Shown here piece by piece: positions 8,321 through 17,750 of a stretch of DNA of 64,000 nucleotides. The position numbers and the translations under genes are program-made. Within the stretch, counting starts at the first letter, position 1, and the number at the start of each line of letters is the position of its first letter. The notes beneath the pieces were generated by a model, which saw only the letters and a program-made list of their open reading frames with translations, was not told where the DNA came from and ran no database searches. This stretch comes from Symplocastrum torsivum CPER-KK1 (GTDB taxonomy: Bacteria; Cyanobacteriota; Cyanobacteriia; Cyanobacteriales; Coleofasciculaceae): positions 1 to 64,000 of the forward strand of contig JAHHIF010000027.1 in the NCBI GenBank assembly GCA_019358875.1, given 5' to 3'.

Positions 8321-11300
8321 CTAGTAAATGTAGTCTTGTAATGCCTTCACATCCAACGGCTGTGACTGCAACGAACGAATGGCAGCCGCCGCCGCTTTTG
8401 CTCCAGAAAGCGTGGTAATGATGGGAACTTTGTAAGCCAAAGCTGAACGACGAAGCAAACGCCCATCTACTCGTGCTTCTTCCCCGGAAGGTGTGTTGAT
8501 AATCAACTGAATCTTCTTATTTTTAATTGCGTCCATGACATTGGGACGCCCTTCATGAAGTTTCAAGATCAATTCAACATCTACCCCATGGTCTTTTAGG
8601 GCTTTCCTTGTACCTTCTGTTGCGACAATATGGAAGCCTAGCTCCATAAAGTCTCTTACGACTGGGACAACACCGGGCTTATCACGGTCATTCGTTGAGA
8701 CAAACACGGTACCAGAGAGAGGCAAGTGTTGATTCGCGCCTAATGCTGCCTTGGCAAACGCCTTGCCAAAGTCCGTGTCAATCCCCATCACTTCACCAGT
8801 AGAGCGCATTTCAGGCCCTAGAATTGGGTCTGTACCTGCAAACTTCTCAAACGGCAATACAGCTTCCTTGACAGCTATGTGTTGGAGTATTGGTTCCTTA
8901 GTGAAACCAAGAGACTCTAGAGTCTGCCCAGACATAATGCGAGAGGCAAGTCCGGCGAGAGGCACACCTGTTGCCTTAGAAACAAAGGGAACAGTCCGAG
9001 AGGCACGAGGGTTTGCTTCCAAAATATACACTTGGGGCGAATAGCCTTGGGTACCAACAACGGCAAACTGGATATTCATCAGCCCAACTACCTTGAGGGC
9101 TTTTGCCAACTGCACTGTCCAAGTGCGAATCTTGTCCACAACAGCGGGTGGCAAAGAAACGACGGGTAAGGAGCAAGCTGAATCACCAGAGTGAATTCCG
9201 GCTTGTTCGATATGCTCCATGATGCCGCCAATGACAACCATGCCTGTGTGATCGGCGATCGCATCGACATCTACCTCGATAGCATTCTCCAAGAATTTAT
9301 CAATCAAAATTGGATGTTCTGGTTCTATCTGCACCGCAAAGGTCATGTAGCGTTCCAGTTCGGCATCAGAGTAGACAATTTCCATTGCTCGTCCACCTAG
9401 CACGTAGGAAGGGCGAACTACGACAGGATAGGTAACGCGCTTGGCGATTTCCAGCGCTTCTCCATAACTGCGGGCAAGACCATTAGGTGGCTGTTTGATA
9501 TCTAGTTGGCGTAAGATTTTTTCAAACCGTTCGCGGTCTTCTGCCGTGTCAATAGAATCGGGAGAAGTCCCCCAAATTTTGGTCTTGAGTGCGTCCTTAT
9601 TTTCAGGGCGGCTCAAAAATTCTTGCAGAGGTACTGCCAGCTTGAGTGGTGTCTGTCCTCCAAACTGGATAATCACGCCCTCTGGGTTCTCCGCTTCGAT
9701 GATATTGAGAACATCTTCTTTGGTAAGGGGTTCAAAGTAAAGGCGATCGCTTGTGTCATAGTCTGTCGAAACCGTCTCCGGATTTGAGTTAACCATTATG
9801 GTTTCAAATCCCTCTTTACTCAAGGCATAAGCGGCATGACAGCAACAATAGTCAAACTCAATCCCCTGTCCAATTCGGTTAGGACCACCGCCTAAAATCA
9901 ACACCTTGCGGTTATCGGACGGTAGCACCTCTGAGTCTTCCTCATAGGTGGAATAGTAGTAAGGCGTTAACGCTTCAAACTCCGCCGCGCAGGTATCAAC
10001 TGTCTTGTAGACTGGCACAATGCCCAGGCTTTTACGGTAAGCGCGAACTTCGTCTTCTGAAGTTTTGGTTGCAAAGGCAATTTGGCGATCGCTAAATCCT
10101 TGCCGTTTAATTCCCCATAACTCCTCTTTGGAGAGCTTTTCTAAGGCAGTACGCTTCAGGAATTTCTCGGTTTCGAGTAACTCCTCCAACTTATCCAAAA
10201 ACCACGGGTCAATCCCAGTCAGTTCGTAGATTTCCTCCACCGTCATCCCCAGCAAGAAAGCGTGGCGAATCGTGAAAATCCGTTCTGGATTCGGTGTTCT
10301 TAAACCTGGGCGGATTTGCTCTAAAGAAGGTAGCTTCTCAGCCTTATCACACCCCCAACCGTAACGCCCCGTTTCAATTGAGCGCAAGGCTTTCTGAAAT
10401 GACTCGTGAAATGTCCGCCCAATTGCCATTGCTTCCCCAACTGATTTCATCTGCGTTGTCAGCACGGGTTCAGAACCGGGAAACTTTTCAAAGGCAAACC
10501 GGGGTATCTTCGTCACCACATAGTCAATCGTCGGTTCAAAAGAAGCTGGTGTCTTTTTGGTGATGTCGTTGGGAATTTCATCCAGCGTGTAGCCCACAGC
10601 AAGCTTAGCGGCAAACTTAGCAATGGGGAAACCCGTCGCCTTTGATGCAAGAGCCGAACTCCGGGAAACGCGGGGGTTCATCTCAATGACAATCAGATCA
10701 CCCGTAACGGGATTCACCGCAAACTGGATATTTGAGCCGCCTGTTTCTACGCCAATCTCGCGGATGATTTTAATCGAGGCATCCCGCAGCCGCTGATACT
10801 CTTTATCAGTTAGGGTTTGCGCGGGGGCAACAGTGATCGAGTCCCCTGTATGGATGCCCATTGGGTCGAGGTTTTCAATTGAGCAGATGATGACAACGTT
10901 ATCTGCTAAGTCGCGCATCACTTCGAGTTCGTACTCTTTCCACCCTAGTAGCGATTGCTCAACGAGGATTTGAGAGACTGGCGAGGCATCCAAGCCTACC
11001 TGAGCCATTTCTTCATATTCTTCCTGGTTGTAGGCAATACCACCACCTGTGCCGCCAAGAGTATAGGCAGGGCGAATGATTAAGGGATAGCTGCCAATTT
11101 CTTCGGCAATTACCTTTGCCTCATCCATGTTATTAACGATTCCCGAAGGACAGACACCGACTCCAATCCGTGCCATTGCTTCTTTAAACAACTGGCGGTC
11201 TTCTGCCATCTCAATTGCTGGAAGCTTCGCCCCAATTAGCTCAACGCCGTACTTCTCTAGTGCCCCATTCTTGGCAAGAGTAACGGCGATGTTCAGCGCT

Positions 11301-11581
11301 GTCTGACCTCCCATTGTTGGTAGCAGGGCATCCGGTCGCTCTTTTTCAATAACCTTCTCCACAATTTCCGGTGTTAGCGGCTCAATGTAGGTGCGGTCAG
11401 CGGTTTCCGGGTCAGTCATGATGCTGGCGGGATTGGAGTTTACCAGCACGACTTCGTAACCTTCTTCCCGGAGTGCTTTACACGCCTGAGTGCCGGAGTA
11501 GTCAAACTCACTGGCTTGTCCAATGACAATCGGGCCAGAACCCAAGAGTAAAATTTTGTGGAGGTCGTCGCGGCGAGGCAT
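8321..11581 (-). CDS. carB: Carbamoyl-phosphate synthase large subunit
   Basis: The 1086-residue enzyme makes carbamoyl phosphate from bicarbonate, ammonia (delivered by the CarA glutaminase) and two ATP, feeding arginine and pyrimidine synthesis. The full family architecture is present: a first ATP-grasp half (about 1-400; KILLLGSGPIVIGQASEFDY, IEMNPRVSRSSALASKATG), an oligomerisation domain (about 400-560), a second ATP-grasp half (about 560-950; LGGGPNRIGQGIEFDY, LEANPRASRTVPFVSKATG) and a C-terminal MGS-like allosteric domain (about 950-1086). The length matches the family. carA is not in the window, as is usual in cyanobacteria where the two genes are apart. The ATG start fits MPRRDDLHKILLLG. 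Confidence 0.98.
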   Translation of the reverse strand: MPRRDDLHKILLLGSGPIVIGQASEFDYSGTQACKALREEGYEVVLVNSNPASIMTDPETADRTYIEPLTPEIVEKVIEKERPDALLPTMGGQTALNIAVTLAKNGALEKYGVELIGAKLPAIEMAEDRQLFKEAMARIGVGVCPSGIVNNMDEAKVIAEEIGSYPLIIRPAYTLGGTGGGIAYNQEEYEEMAQVGLDASPVSQILVEQSLLGWKEYELEVMRDLADNVVIICSIENLDPMGIHTGDSITVAPAQTLTDKEYQRLRDASIKIIREIGVETGGSNIQFAVNPVTGDLIVIEMNPRVSRSSALASKATGFPIAKFAAKLAVGYTLDEIPNDITKKTPASFEPTIDYVVTKIPRFAFEKFPGSEPVLTTQMKSVGEAMAIGRTFHESFQKALRSIETGRYGWGCDKAEKLPSLEQIRPGLRTPNPERIFTIRHAFLLGMTVEEIYELTGIDPWFLDKLEELLETEKFLKRTALEKLSKEELWGIKRQGFSDRQIAFATKTSEDEVRAYRKSLGIVPVYKTVDTCAAEFEALTPYYYSTYEEDSEVLPSDNRKVLILGGGPNRIGQGIEFDYCCCHAAYALSKEGFETIMVNSNPETVSTDYDTSDRLYFEPLTKEDVLNIIEAENPEGVIIQFGGQTPLKLAVPLQEFLSRPENKDALKTKIWGTSPDSIDTAEDRERFEKILRQLDIKQPPNGLARSYGEALEIAKRVTYPVVVRPSYVLGGRAMEIVYSDAELERYMTFAVQIEPEHPILIDKFLENAIEVDVDAIADHTGMVVIGGIMEHIEQAGIHSGDSACSLPVVSLPPAVVDKIRTWTVQLAKALKVVGLMNIQFAVVGTQGYSPQVYILEANPRASRTVPFVSKATGVPLAGLASRIMSGQTLESLGFTKEPILQHIAVKEAVLPFEKFAGTDPILGPEMRSTGEVMGIDTDFGKAFAKAALGANQHLPLSGTVFVSTNDRDKPGVVPVVRDFMELGFHIVATEGTRKALKDHGVDVELILKLHEGRPNVMDAIKNKKIQLIINTPSGEEARVDGRLLRRSALAYKVPIITTLSGAKAAAAAIRSLQSQPLDVKALQDYIY

Positions 11582-11842
11582 AGTCGATAGTCCGTCGGTG
11601 TGTGACAGTTTTAGACCTGACTATTTTAAATGCTCCCACCATCATTATTTGTTGCTGTTTTATCTAAATTTGATGACTTGAGTGAATTGAGTGGGTGGGA
11701 TGGCGAGAGAAAAGGCTTCCAGATGAAGGGCGATCAACTTCACGGGTAGCGTTAGCGTTGGGGCAGGCGATCGCTTTTTTCCTCATGTTCCTGAACGTTT
11801 AGACGTGGGAACAATAGGTGTATAGCCAGGAGTAGAGGGTTT

Positions 11843-12103
11843 TTGCAAGTGTTTAAAGCTCAACAAGTGATTGAATCGACTAGTCACTGGGTTGGTATGA
11901 TTGCGAGTGTTGCGACCATCATCGCTACAATCTTTGGAGTTCTTATCTTTTTCTGTGGCACAGTCGCAGTAACGGATAATCAGGGGACTAGCGGTTGTAG
12001 TGGATTTTTAATTTACGATCCATTGTCTAATATGTTGACATACACTCTTCCAAGTGAAGAGGAAAAAGACTACCTAATCGATAAAATTTCAACAAGCGAT
12101 TAG
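11843..12103 (+). CDS. Small membrane-anchored hypothetical protein
   Basis: The 86-residue frame begins at TTG 11843 behind a GGAG-like sequence (a GTG at 11849 is an alternative). One hydrophobic helix spans about residues 17-40 and is followed by a short soluble tail with two cysteines. I recognise no family. It stands alone between carB and priA. Single-gene status, a non-ATG start and lack of homology cues keep the call weak. Confidence 0.4.
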   Translation: MQVFKAQQVIESTSHWVGMIASVATIIATIFGVLIFFCGTVAVTDNQGTSGCSGFLIYDPLSNMLTYTLPSEEEKDYLIDKISTSD

Positions 12104-12401
12104 GCTAGATTCCAAGGCGAAAAAGCTGATTAGTATCTGGAAGTTGTGAGATATTAGTTGAGGCTTGTGATTTAGATAAAGCAATAAGCTGTTCGTCATT
12201 TAAACCTTATTGTCAAGAATTACATAATCCTTGTAGTGCGGCTATCTTGGTCGCTACTGATACCCAATTTAAATGCGTGAAAGCTTAATGTTATTTATCC
12301 TTATGTGATCGATTCTTCCGTTTTCATCAGCTAAACAAGAAAGCGATCGCATTTTTCACTCCCAATCGACTCTTACTTGCAAAAATTTAGCCAAGCAAGC
12401 A

Positions 12402-14930
12402 TCACATCATATTCAGTGGATCTACATCAATAGTAAGACTGACATCTTTGGGACAAATTGCTCGTAGCTCATTTAAATCTGGCAACTCTACAGATACGTC
12501 TGGAGAAAACTTGAGCAAAATTTGCCAACGATAACGACGGGCAACTCGCATGATACTGGCTGGTGCTGGGCCTAATATTTCGTAATCTAACCCAGTAGTA
12601 CCTAACCAATCTGCTAGCTGTTCTGCGGCATTTTCCACTTGTGCTGCATCCAAACCACTCAACCGGAAAAGAATGAGATGTCCATAAGGGGGATAGTTCA
12701 GTGCTTCCCGTTGTTCTAGTTCTGCTTGAATGAAGGATTCATAATCGTGACGCTGTACCGCTTGAATAACTGGATGTTGTGGAGAATAGGTTTGAATAAT
12801 CACTCGTCCAGGGTCATCGCCACGTCCCGCACGACCTGCCACCTGAGTTAGAGTCTGAAAAGCCCGTTCTGCTGCTCTATAATCTGCTAAATTCAATAAT
12901 CCATCGGCTGAAATAACACCAACCAAAGTTACCTGCGCTAAATCTAGCCCCTTGGTAAGCATTTGAGTTCCAACCAAAAGGTCAGCTTCTCCATTGGCAA
13001 AGCGTGTTAACAGTGTCCGGTGCGCTCCCTTGGTTCGGGTAGTATCACTATCAAAGCGGATAAGGCGCAAGTTGGGAAAAGCTTTAGCTAATTCCTGGGC
13101 AACACGCTGGGTGCCACTACCGAAAAATTTTAAATAGGGAGAACCGCATTCCGGGCAGTTGCGGGGATGGATACGGGTGTAGTTACAGTAGTGACACCGG
13201 AGCAACTCAGCCGCGCCTTCATGAGTGTAGTGATAGGACAATGAGACATCACAATGCGGACATTCGACCACATATCCACAACTGCGGCAAGACACAAATG
13301 TGCTATGTCCCCGACGGTGGATAAATAAAATTCCCTGTTGTTTATTAGCTTGCATCTGCTGCAAAGCATTTTGGAGGGAACGGCTAAAAATTGAGCGATT
13401 GCCTTGCTGTAACTCCTGCCGCATATCCACTACTTCCACTGGCGGCATCGGTCGCGAGTGAATTCGCTCTGGAAGGGAGAGATAAGAAGTAAGAGTTACG
13501 GGGTAAGAGGAAGGTTCTAACTGCTGAGTGCTGAGTGCTGAGTGCTGAGTGCTAACACTCACCCAGGTTTCTAAAGAAGGGGTGGCGGAACCTAAGATTA
13601 GGGGGCAGTTTTCTAACTCGGCACGCCACTGTGCGACGGTACGGGCGTGGTAGGTGGGTGTGGGTTGGTCTTGTTTGAAGCTAGAGTCATGCTCTTCATC
13701 CAAGATGATTAAACCGAGTTGGGGTAAGGGAGCAAAAATTGCACTGCGGGTGCCAATCACGACTTGTGGCTCACCTGTAAGCATCTGTCGCCAAGTGTCG
13801 TAGCGTTCGCCATCGGAGAGGGCACTGTGATAAACGTTAACTTTGTTACCAAAGCGGGCGCGGAAACGGTCTGTGAGTTGGGGCGTTAGACCAATTTCTG
13901 GTACTAAGACAAGGGCAGATTTTCCTTGTTCTAGGATAGGTGCGATCGCTTGTAGATATACCTCTGTCTTCCCAGACCCTGTAACCCCATGCAGTAGAAC
14001 TTGGGCAAAGCCATCAAGACGATTAATCACCTCTAAAGCGTGACATTGGGATAAAGTCAAGGCTTTGGCTCTGTCTCCAGCTAATCTTGGTTCTGTCGCT
14101 GTGCGTAAGATTTCCCGTTGTTGAATGACAACATAGCCTTTTTGCTCCAGTGCCTTGATTGTTGAAGAACTAGCGTTGGAAATCTGTAGCAATTCTGTCA
14201 GCCACAAATCACCGCCACGACGCCTCAGCACCTCCAAAACTTCTCGTTGCCGTCCCTTCAGCTCCAGAGGTAACATTCCTGTAGCCAGTGTTACAGCTTG
14301 TCTTAATTTTGGGCGTGAGGGTTTGGGCTGTTCCAGATAACTTTCAACCCAACCGCGTTTAAGTAATTCCCGTAATCCTCGACTTGCGCCTCTCACCTGA
14401 CGTTGGAGATATTGCCAACTGTAGTCGCCATCGGGTTGAGCTTGGAGCAGTCCCAATAGTTGACGCGCAGTTGCACCGACAAATGTATCAGCCTGGTTTG
14501 GGAGTGCAGAAGCATTCAGACGAACCCGACGCTGCGATCGCCCTAGCAACCCTGGAGGCAGGGCAACCCGTATCACTGACATCAACGGGGTGCAGTAGTA
14601 CTGGGCAACTCGTTCTAGCAATTGCCAGTAAGAGGTTGGGAAGAACCCAGCACTCACAACATCCTCAACCTCTCGGATTTTGTCGGGTGCCAAGTCAGGA
14701 GGGGGTGAGTCTAGAAGACGAATTGCGATCGCACCTAACTGCTGTGCCCCAAACGGAACACTTAGGACATCTCCAGGATGGACTGATAACTCGGACGGTA
14801 ATCGGTAAGTAAATAGCCCCTGCGTTCCTGGACAATCCACCAATACTTCAATCCATTGTTTCCGAGCCGCACCAGACTGATAAGACGCTCCACGCTCAGC
14901 CAGTACCAGACCCCAATGAGGATTAGTCAT
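12402..14930 (-). CDS. priA: Primosomal replication restart helicase PriA
   Basis: This superfamily 2 helicase reloads the replisome at stalled forks. Visible parts are the N-terminal DNA-binding region (VLVDCPGTQGLFTYRLP), Walker A GVTGSGKTEV, the DEEH box (LIILDEEHDSSFKQ), the zinc module with CRSCGYVVECPHC and CHYCNY...CPECGSPYLKF, then VGTQMLTKGLD and QVAGRAGR. The frame is open to a TTG at 14996, but ATG 14930 (MTNPHWGLVLAERG) fits cyanobacterial PriA better, giving 842 residues. Between LETW and LPERIHSRP there is an extra stretch of about 25 residues encoded by a CTGAGTG heptamer tract (13524-13551) and neighbouring sequence, so PriA tolerates an insertion there. Confidence 0.95.
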   Translation of the reverse strand: MTNPHWGLVLAERGASYQSGAARKQWIEVLVDCPGTQGLFTYRLPSELSVHPGDVLSVPFGAQQLGAIAIRLLDSPPPDLAPDKIREVEDVVSAGFFPTSYWQLLERVAQYYCTPLMSVIRVALPPGLLGRSQRRVRLNASALPNQADTFVGATARQLLGLLQAQPDGDYSWQYLQRQVRGASRGLRELLKRGWVESYLEQPKPSRPKLRQAVTLATGMLPLELKGRQREVLEVLRRRGGDLWLTELLQISNASSSTIKALEQKGYVVIQQREILRTATEPRLAGDRAKALTLSQCHALEVINRLDGFAQVLLHGVTGSGKTEVYLQAIAPILEQGKSALVLVPEIGLTPQLTDRFRARFGNKVNVYHSALSDGERYDTWRQMLTGEPQVVIGTRSAIFAPLPQLGLIILDEEHDSSFKQDQPTPTYHARTVAQWRAELENCPLILGSATPSLETWVSVSTQHSALSTQQLEPSSYPVTLTSYLSLPERIHSRPMPPVEVVDMRQELQQGNRSIFSRSLQNALQQMQANKQQGILFIHRRGHSTFVSCRSCGYVVECPHCDVSLSYHYTHEGAAELLRCHYCNYTRIHPRNCPECGSPYLKFFGSGTQRVAQELAKAFPNLRLIRFDSDTTRTKGAHRTLLTRFANGEADLLVGTQMLTKGLDLAQVTLVGVISADGLLNLADYRAAERAFQTLTQVAGRAGRGDDPGRVIIQTYSPQHPVIQAVQRHDYESFIQAELEQREALNYPPYGHLILFRLSGLDAAQVENAAEQLADWLGTTGLDYEILGPAPASIMRVARRYRWQILLKFSPDVSVELPDLNELRAICPKDVSLTIDVDPLNMM
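13524..13551. repeat. CTGAGTG heptamer, four perfect tandem units, inside priA
   Basis: Four identical seven-base units run from 13524 to 13551. On the coding (minus) strand they encode part of STQHSALSTQ. Such heptamers are usually intergenic in cyanobacteria; here they form part of an in-frame coding insertion between the helicase ATPase motifs and the zinc module. Confidence 0.9.
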
Positions 14931-15677
14931 ATCGTGAACTCTACTTACCAAAACTTCTCGCTGCCACTTGTGGAAGGCTTGTATCAGACTTGTCAATTTT
15001 AGCTGGCTTCAGCCGAGAAATCTTTGAGAGTAGAGGAAGCTACAACAGTTGCTCTCACTACCACTCATCGTCCCCTCCTACTGGCTCTATGAAAGTACTC
15101 GCTTTTCTCACTATTGGTAGAGAGGATAGCCCAAGCGTATGTGAGATCCTGAGTCTAGAAGCAAAGTTAATTGAAAAAACCAATCATTCAAGCTAGTGGG
15201 CAAATATTTGCCTACGTTTCAGTCTCAGTGTCCAAATTTTTATAGGTCTATGGCTGTGAAATGTGAAAATTCTTGTCGGTATCAGGAATTATGACCTCGG
15301 CTTAATTGACGGTAGTTCTTCTGCCTGAAGCACACTAGTTTTGTCTAAGCCGTAAAAATACTTAATAATTAGCCTTTTGTAATCAGGGGAACAGCTAACT
15401 ATTTTACTTCTGATAGCCTTAGAATCAGTGTTTTCGGATTTCTAAAGCTGGGGAGTCAACCATTAAAGGGTTTTAGAATCTTCCCTTGGATCTAGTTCCG
15501 CTTCACGCCTCTCTAGCTCATCCTCCTGCCATTTAGAGTTTCCTGCACTCTTGAGCCACTTTCGGTGTCGCAAACCACTTGCGTCAAGAATCGTTTAATT
15601 CTTGTCACCGTATAGCGTTAGTCACAAGAGAGCCACCTTCTCTCAATCTCTCGTACACTCATAACTCGAAGCTCGCC
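14931..15677. other. Long intergenic region between divergent priA and sigma-factor genes
   Basis: About 750 bases separate the two preferred starts. Short open frames are present but have no recognisable product. The region must carry the promoters of both genes and a long sigma-factor leader. I could not pick a convincing -10/-35 pair, operator or riboswitch. Confidence 0.5.
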
Positions 15678-16802
15678 ATGAACATTGCTGAATTGAACCA
15701 GATCGATGATCTCAAGTCTACAGAAGATACAGATTTTTCTCCTCCTGATAATTTTGAGGTAGAGGAAGCTGACTTGAGTCTTGTAGAAGTTGAATTCTCG
15801 GAAGCAGGGGATCATTTGGCAGCCGGACGTGCATCTGGATATCGCAAAACTAGCTCGGATGACACGGTAGGTGCTTTTTTCAAAGAAATGGCACGTTACC
15901 CGCTGCTTAAGCCAGAAGAAGAGATTGAACTCGCCAATCGTGTCCAGTTTTTACTGGAAATGGATGAACTCCAACAACGATTGGAGACAGAATTAGGACA
16001 TAAGCCTAGTAAAGCGGAAGTTGCAAAAGCACTCAATCTTACAGAACGTCAGCTAGAAAGTCGTCTCTACCGCGCTCGTGTGGCAAAGCGTAAAATGATT
16101 CGCTCCAACCTGCGCTTAGTGGTATCAATTGCTAAAAGATATTTAAACCGTGGTGTTCCTTTCCTGGATTTGATTCAAGAAGGAGCCTTGGGTTTGAATC
16201 GGGCGACGGAAAAGTTCGATCCAAACAAAGGTTATAAATTCTCTACCTATGCATATTGGTGGATTCGTCAGGCGATTACTCGCACGATCGCTAATGATGC
16301 TCGAACGATTCGTTTGCCAATTCATATTGTTGAAAAATTAAATAAACTCAAGAAAGCTCAGCGTGACCTCAAGCAAGAACTGCAACGCAACCCCAATGAA
16401 GAGGAGCTAGCCCAAGCTTTAGAAATCACACCTTCCCACTTGCGTCAGCTACTACAGTTGCGTAGGCGATCGCTTTCTCTCAACCACCGGGTTGGTAAGG
16501 GAGAAGATACAGAACTCGTGGATTTGCTCGAAGATAATGATCTGCGTTTGCCAGAAGAGCAGATGAGCGAAACCATGATGCGCCAAGAAATTTGGGATGT
16601 TTTAAGTGATGTATTGACAGAAAGAGAAAAAGATGTTATATCACTTCGCTATGGTTTAGCCAGCAGTGAACCCTACACCTTAGAAGAAGTAGGTGGCATG
16701 TTCAATCTTTCCCGTGAGCGTGTTCGTCAGATTCAAAGCAAAGCCATGCGTAAGTTGCGCCGTCCCCAAGTGGCTCGACGCCTCAAGGGTTGGCTGAATT
16801 AA
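15678..16802 (+). CDS. RNA polymerase sigma factor, RpoD/SigA family (group 2, possibly SigC type)
   Basis: The 374-residue product has sigma-70 regions in order: 1.2 (FFKEMARYPLLKPEEEIELA, about 75-95), 2 (NLRLVVSIAKRYLNRG, DLIQEGALGLNRATEKFDP, FSTYAYWWIRQAITR), 3 (RLPIHIVEKLNKL) and 4 (LTEREKDVISLRYGL, LEEVGGMFNLSRERVRQI). The frame is open to a TTG at 15579, but ATG 15678 (MNIAELNQIDD) is the likelier start. Region 2 carries LGLNRATEKFDPNKGYKF, unlike the principal SigA (usually LGLIRAAEKFD), and the protein lacks the long region 1.1, so I read it as an alternative group 2 factor. The C-terminus RRPQVARRLKGWLN suggests the SigC branch, which is unproven. Confidence 0.92.
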   Translation: MNIAELNQIDDLKSTEDTDFSPPDNFEVEEADLSLVEVEFSEAGDHLAAGRASGYRKTSSDDTVGAFFKEMARYPLLKPEEEIELANRVQFLLEMDELQQRLETELGHKPSKAEVAKALNLTERQLESRLYRARVAKRKMIRSNLRLVVSIAKRYLNRGVPFLDLIQEGALGLNRATEKFDPNKGYKFSTYAYWWIRQAITRTIANDARTIRLPIHIVEKLNKLKKAQRDLKQELQRNPNEEELAQALEITPSHLRQLLQLRRRSLSLNHRVGKGEDTELVDLLEDNDLRLPEEQMSETMMRQEIWDVLSDVLTEREKDVISLRYGLASSEPYTLEEVGGMFNLSRERVRQIQSKAMRKLRRPQVARRLKGWLN

Positions 16803-16818
16803 ACCCTAATCTCAAGCA

Positions 16819-16840
16819 GGGGCGCTGCGTCTTGCGCCCC
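16819..16840. terminator. GC-rich hairpin between convergent sigma-factor gene and larB
   Basis: GGGGCGC (16819-16825) pairs with GCGCCCC (16834-16840) across an eight-base loop. It lies 17 bases past the sigma-factor stop and 22 bases before the larB stop, so it can serve both genes. It resembles the 8256 hairpin in its GCGCCC arm. There is no T-run. Confidence 0.5.
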
Positions 16841-16862
16841 TACAAGTACTGTTGCCTGAAGT

Positions 16863-17648
16863 CTATTGCTCATTAATTGGTTTAAGCTTGTGGGCTGTTC
16901 TCAGGATTTGCCCTGCCAAAATCGCTGCCCCAAATCCATTATCAATATTGACAACTCCGATTCCAGGCGCACACGAGTTGAGCATTGTTAAAAGAGGAGC
17001 AATGCCGCCAAAACTTGTGCCATAGCCAATACTCGTAGGCACTGCAATCACTGGGCAATCTGCCAAACCTGCGACAACACTAGGTAACGCCCCTTCCATT
17101 CCAGCGACGACAATTAGGACATCTGCCTCGGTAATTACCTGCTGATTACTCAGCAAGCGGTGGATACCAGCCACCCCAACATCCCAAAGGCGCTTGACTT
17201 GAAAGCCACACAGTTCAGCGGTTACAGCGGCTTCCTCAGCAACTGGTAAGTCAGATGTACCTGCACATATGACACTGATAATTCCTGAATATTTAGATGG
17301 GATTGTTTCTGATACTAATGTGCAAATCCGGGCAGTTGGATAGTATTGCAAGCCTGAGACTTTTTCTTGCAGTTTGGTAAAGACATCTGGCTCAATTCGG
17401 GTTGCCATAACTAGAGGATTACCTACCCGCATCACCTCGATAATTTGTGCAATTTGTTCAGGCGTTTTCCCCAAGCCCCAAATTACCTCAGGAAAGCCAG
17501 TTCTTAAGGTGCGGTGATGGTCGATTTTGGCAAAATCCCCGACTGACTCAAACGTAAGATTTTTCAGTTTGTCTAGGGCACTAGCTGGTGTCACGTTACC
17601 AGCAGCAACAGCTTCTAACAAGGAATGCAAGGCTTCAGGTTGAGTCAT
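16863..17648 (-). CDS. larB: LarB, nickel-pincer cofactor biosynthesis carboxylase
   Basis: The 261-residue protein belongs to the PurE/AIR-carboxylase-related family. LarB carboxylates and hydrolyses nicotinate adenine dinucleotide in the first step of making the nickel-pincer cofactor of lactate racemase-type enzymes. Seen here are the N-terminal LDKLKNLTFESVGDFAKID, the KTPEQIAQI helix, and the C-terminal PurE-like core with SAGTSDLP-like ICAGTSDLPVAEEAAVTAE, VAGMEGALPSVVAGL, AVPTSIGYG and VNIDNGFGAA. The length matches the family. In Synechococcus a homologue was named CpmA (circadian phase modifier). larC and larE are not in the window, so the physiological role here is open. Confidence 0.92.
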   Translation of the reverse strand: MTQPEALHSLLEAVAAGNVTPASALDKLKNLTFESVGDFAKIDHHRTLRTGFPEVIWGLGKTPEQIAQIIEVMRVGNPLVMATRIEPDVFTKLQEKVSGLQYYPTARICTLVSETIPSKYSGIISVICAGTSDLPVAEEAAVTAELCGFQVKRLWDVGVAGIHRLLSNQQVITEADVLIVVAGMEGALPSVVAGLADCPVIAVPTSIGYGTSFGGIAPLLTMLNSCAPGIGVVNIDNGFGAAILAGQILRTAHKLKPINEQ

Positions 17649-17750
17649 TATTACAAAAACTGTCTATTCGGTCACTTTAAATTGATGACTGTTCCCACAA
17701 TATCTGGTTAAGGAACAGCAGAAAGTCATAATCATCCTGTACTAACTAGC

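Noticed and set aside
12590..14890. Long antisense frames inside priA and carB
   Set aside because: They are shadows of the coding frames; no motif or start site supports them.
14990..15196. 68-codon frame upstream of the sigma-factor gene
   Set aside because: It overlaps the start region of priA on the opposite strand, with low-complexity Ser/His content and no motif.
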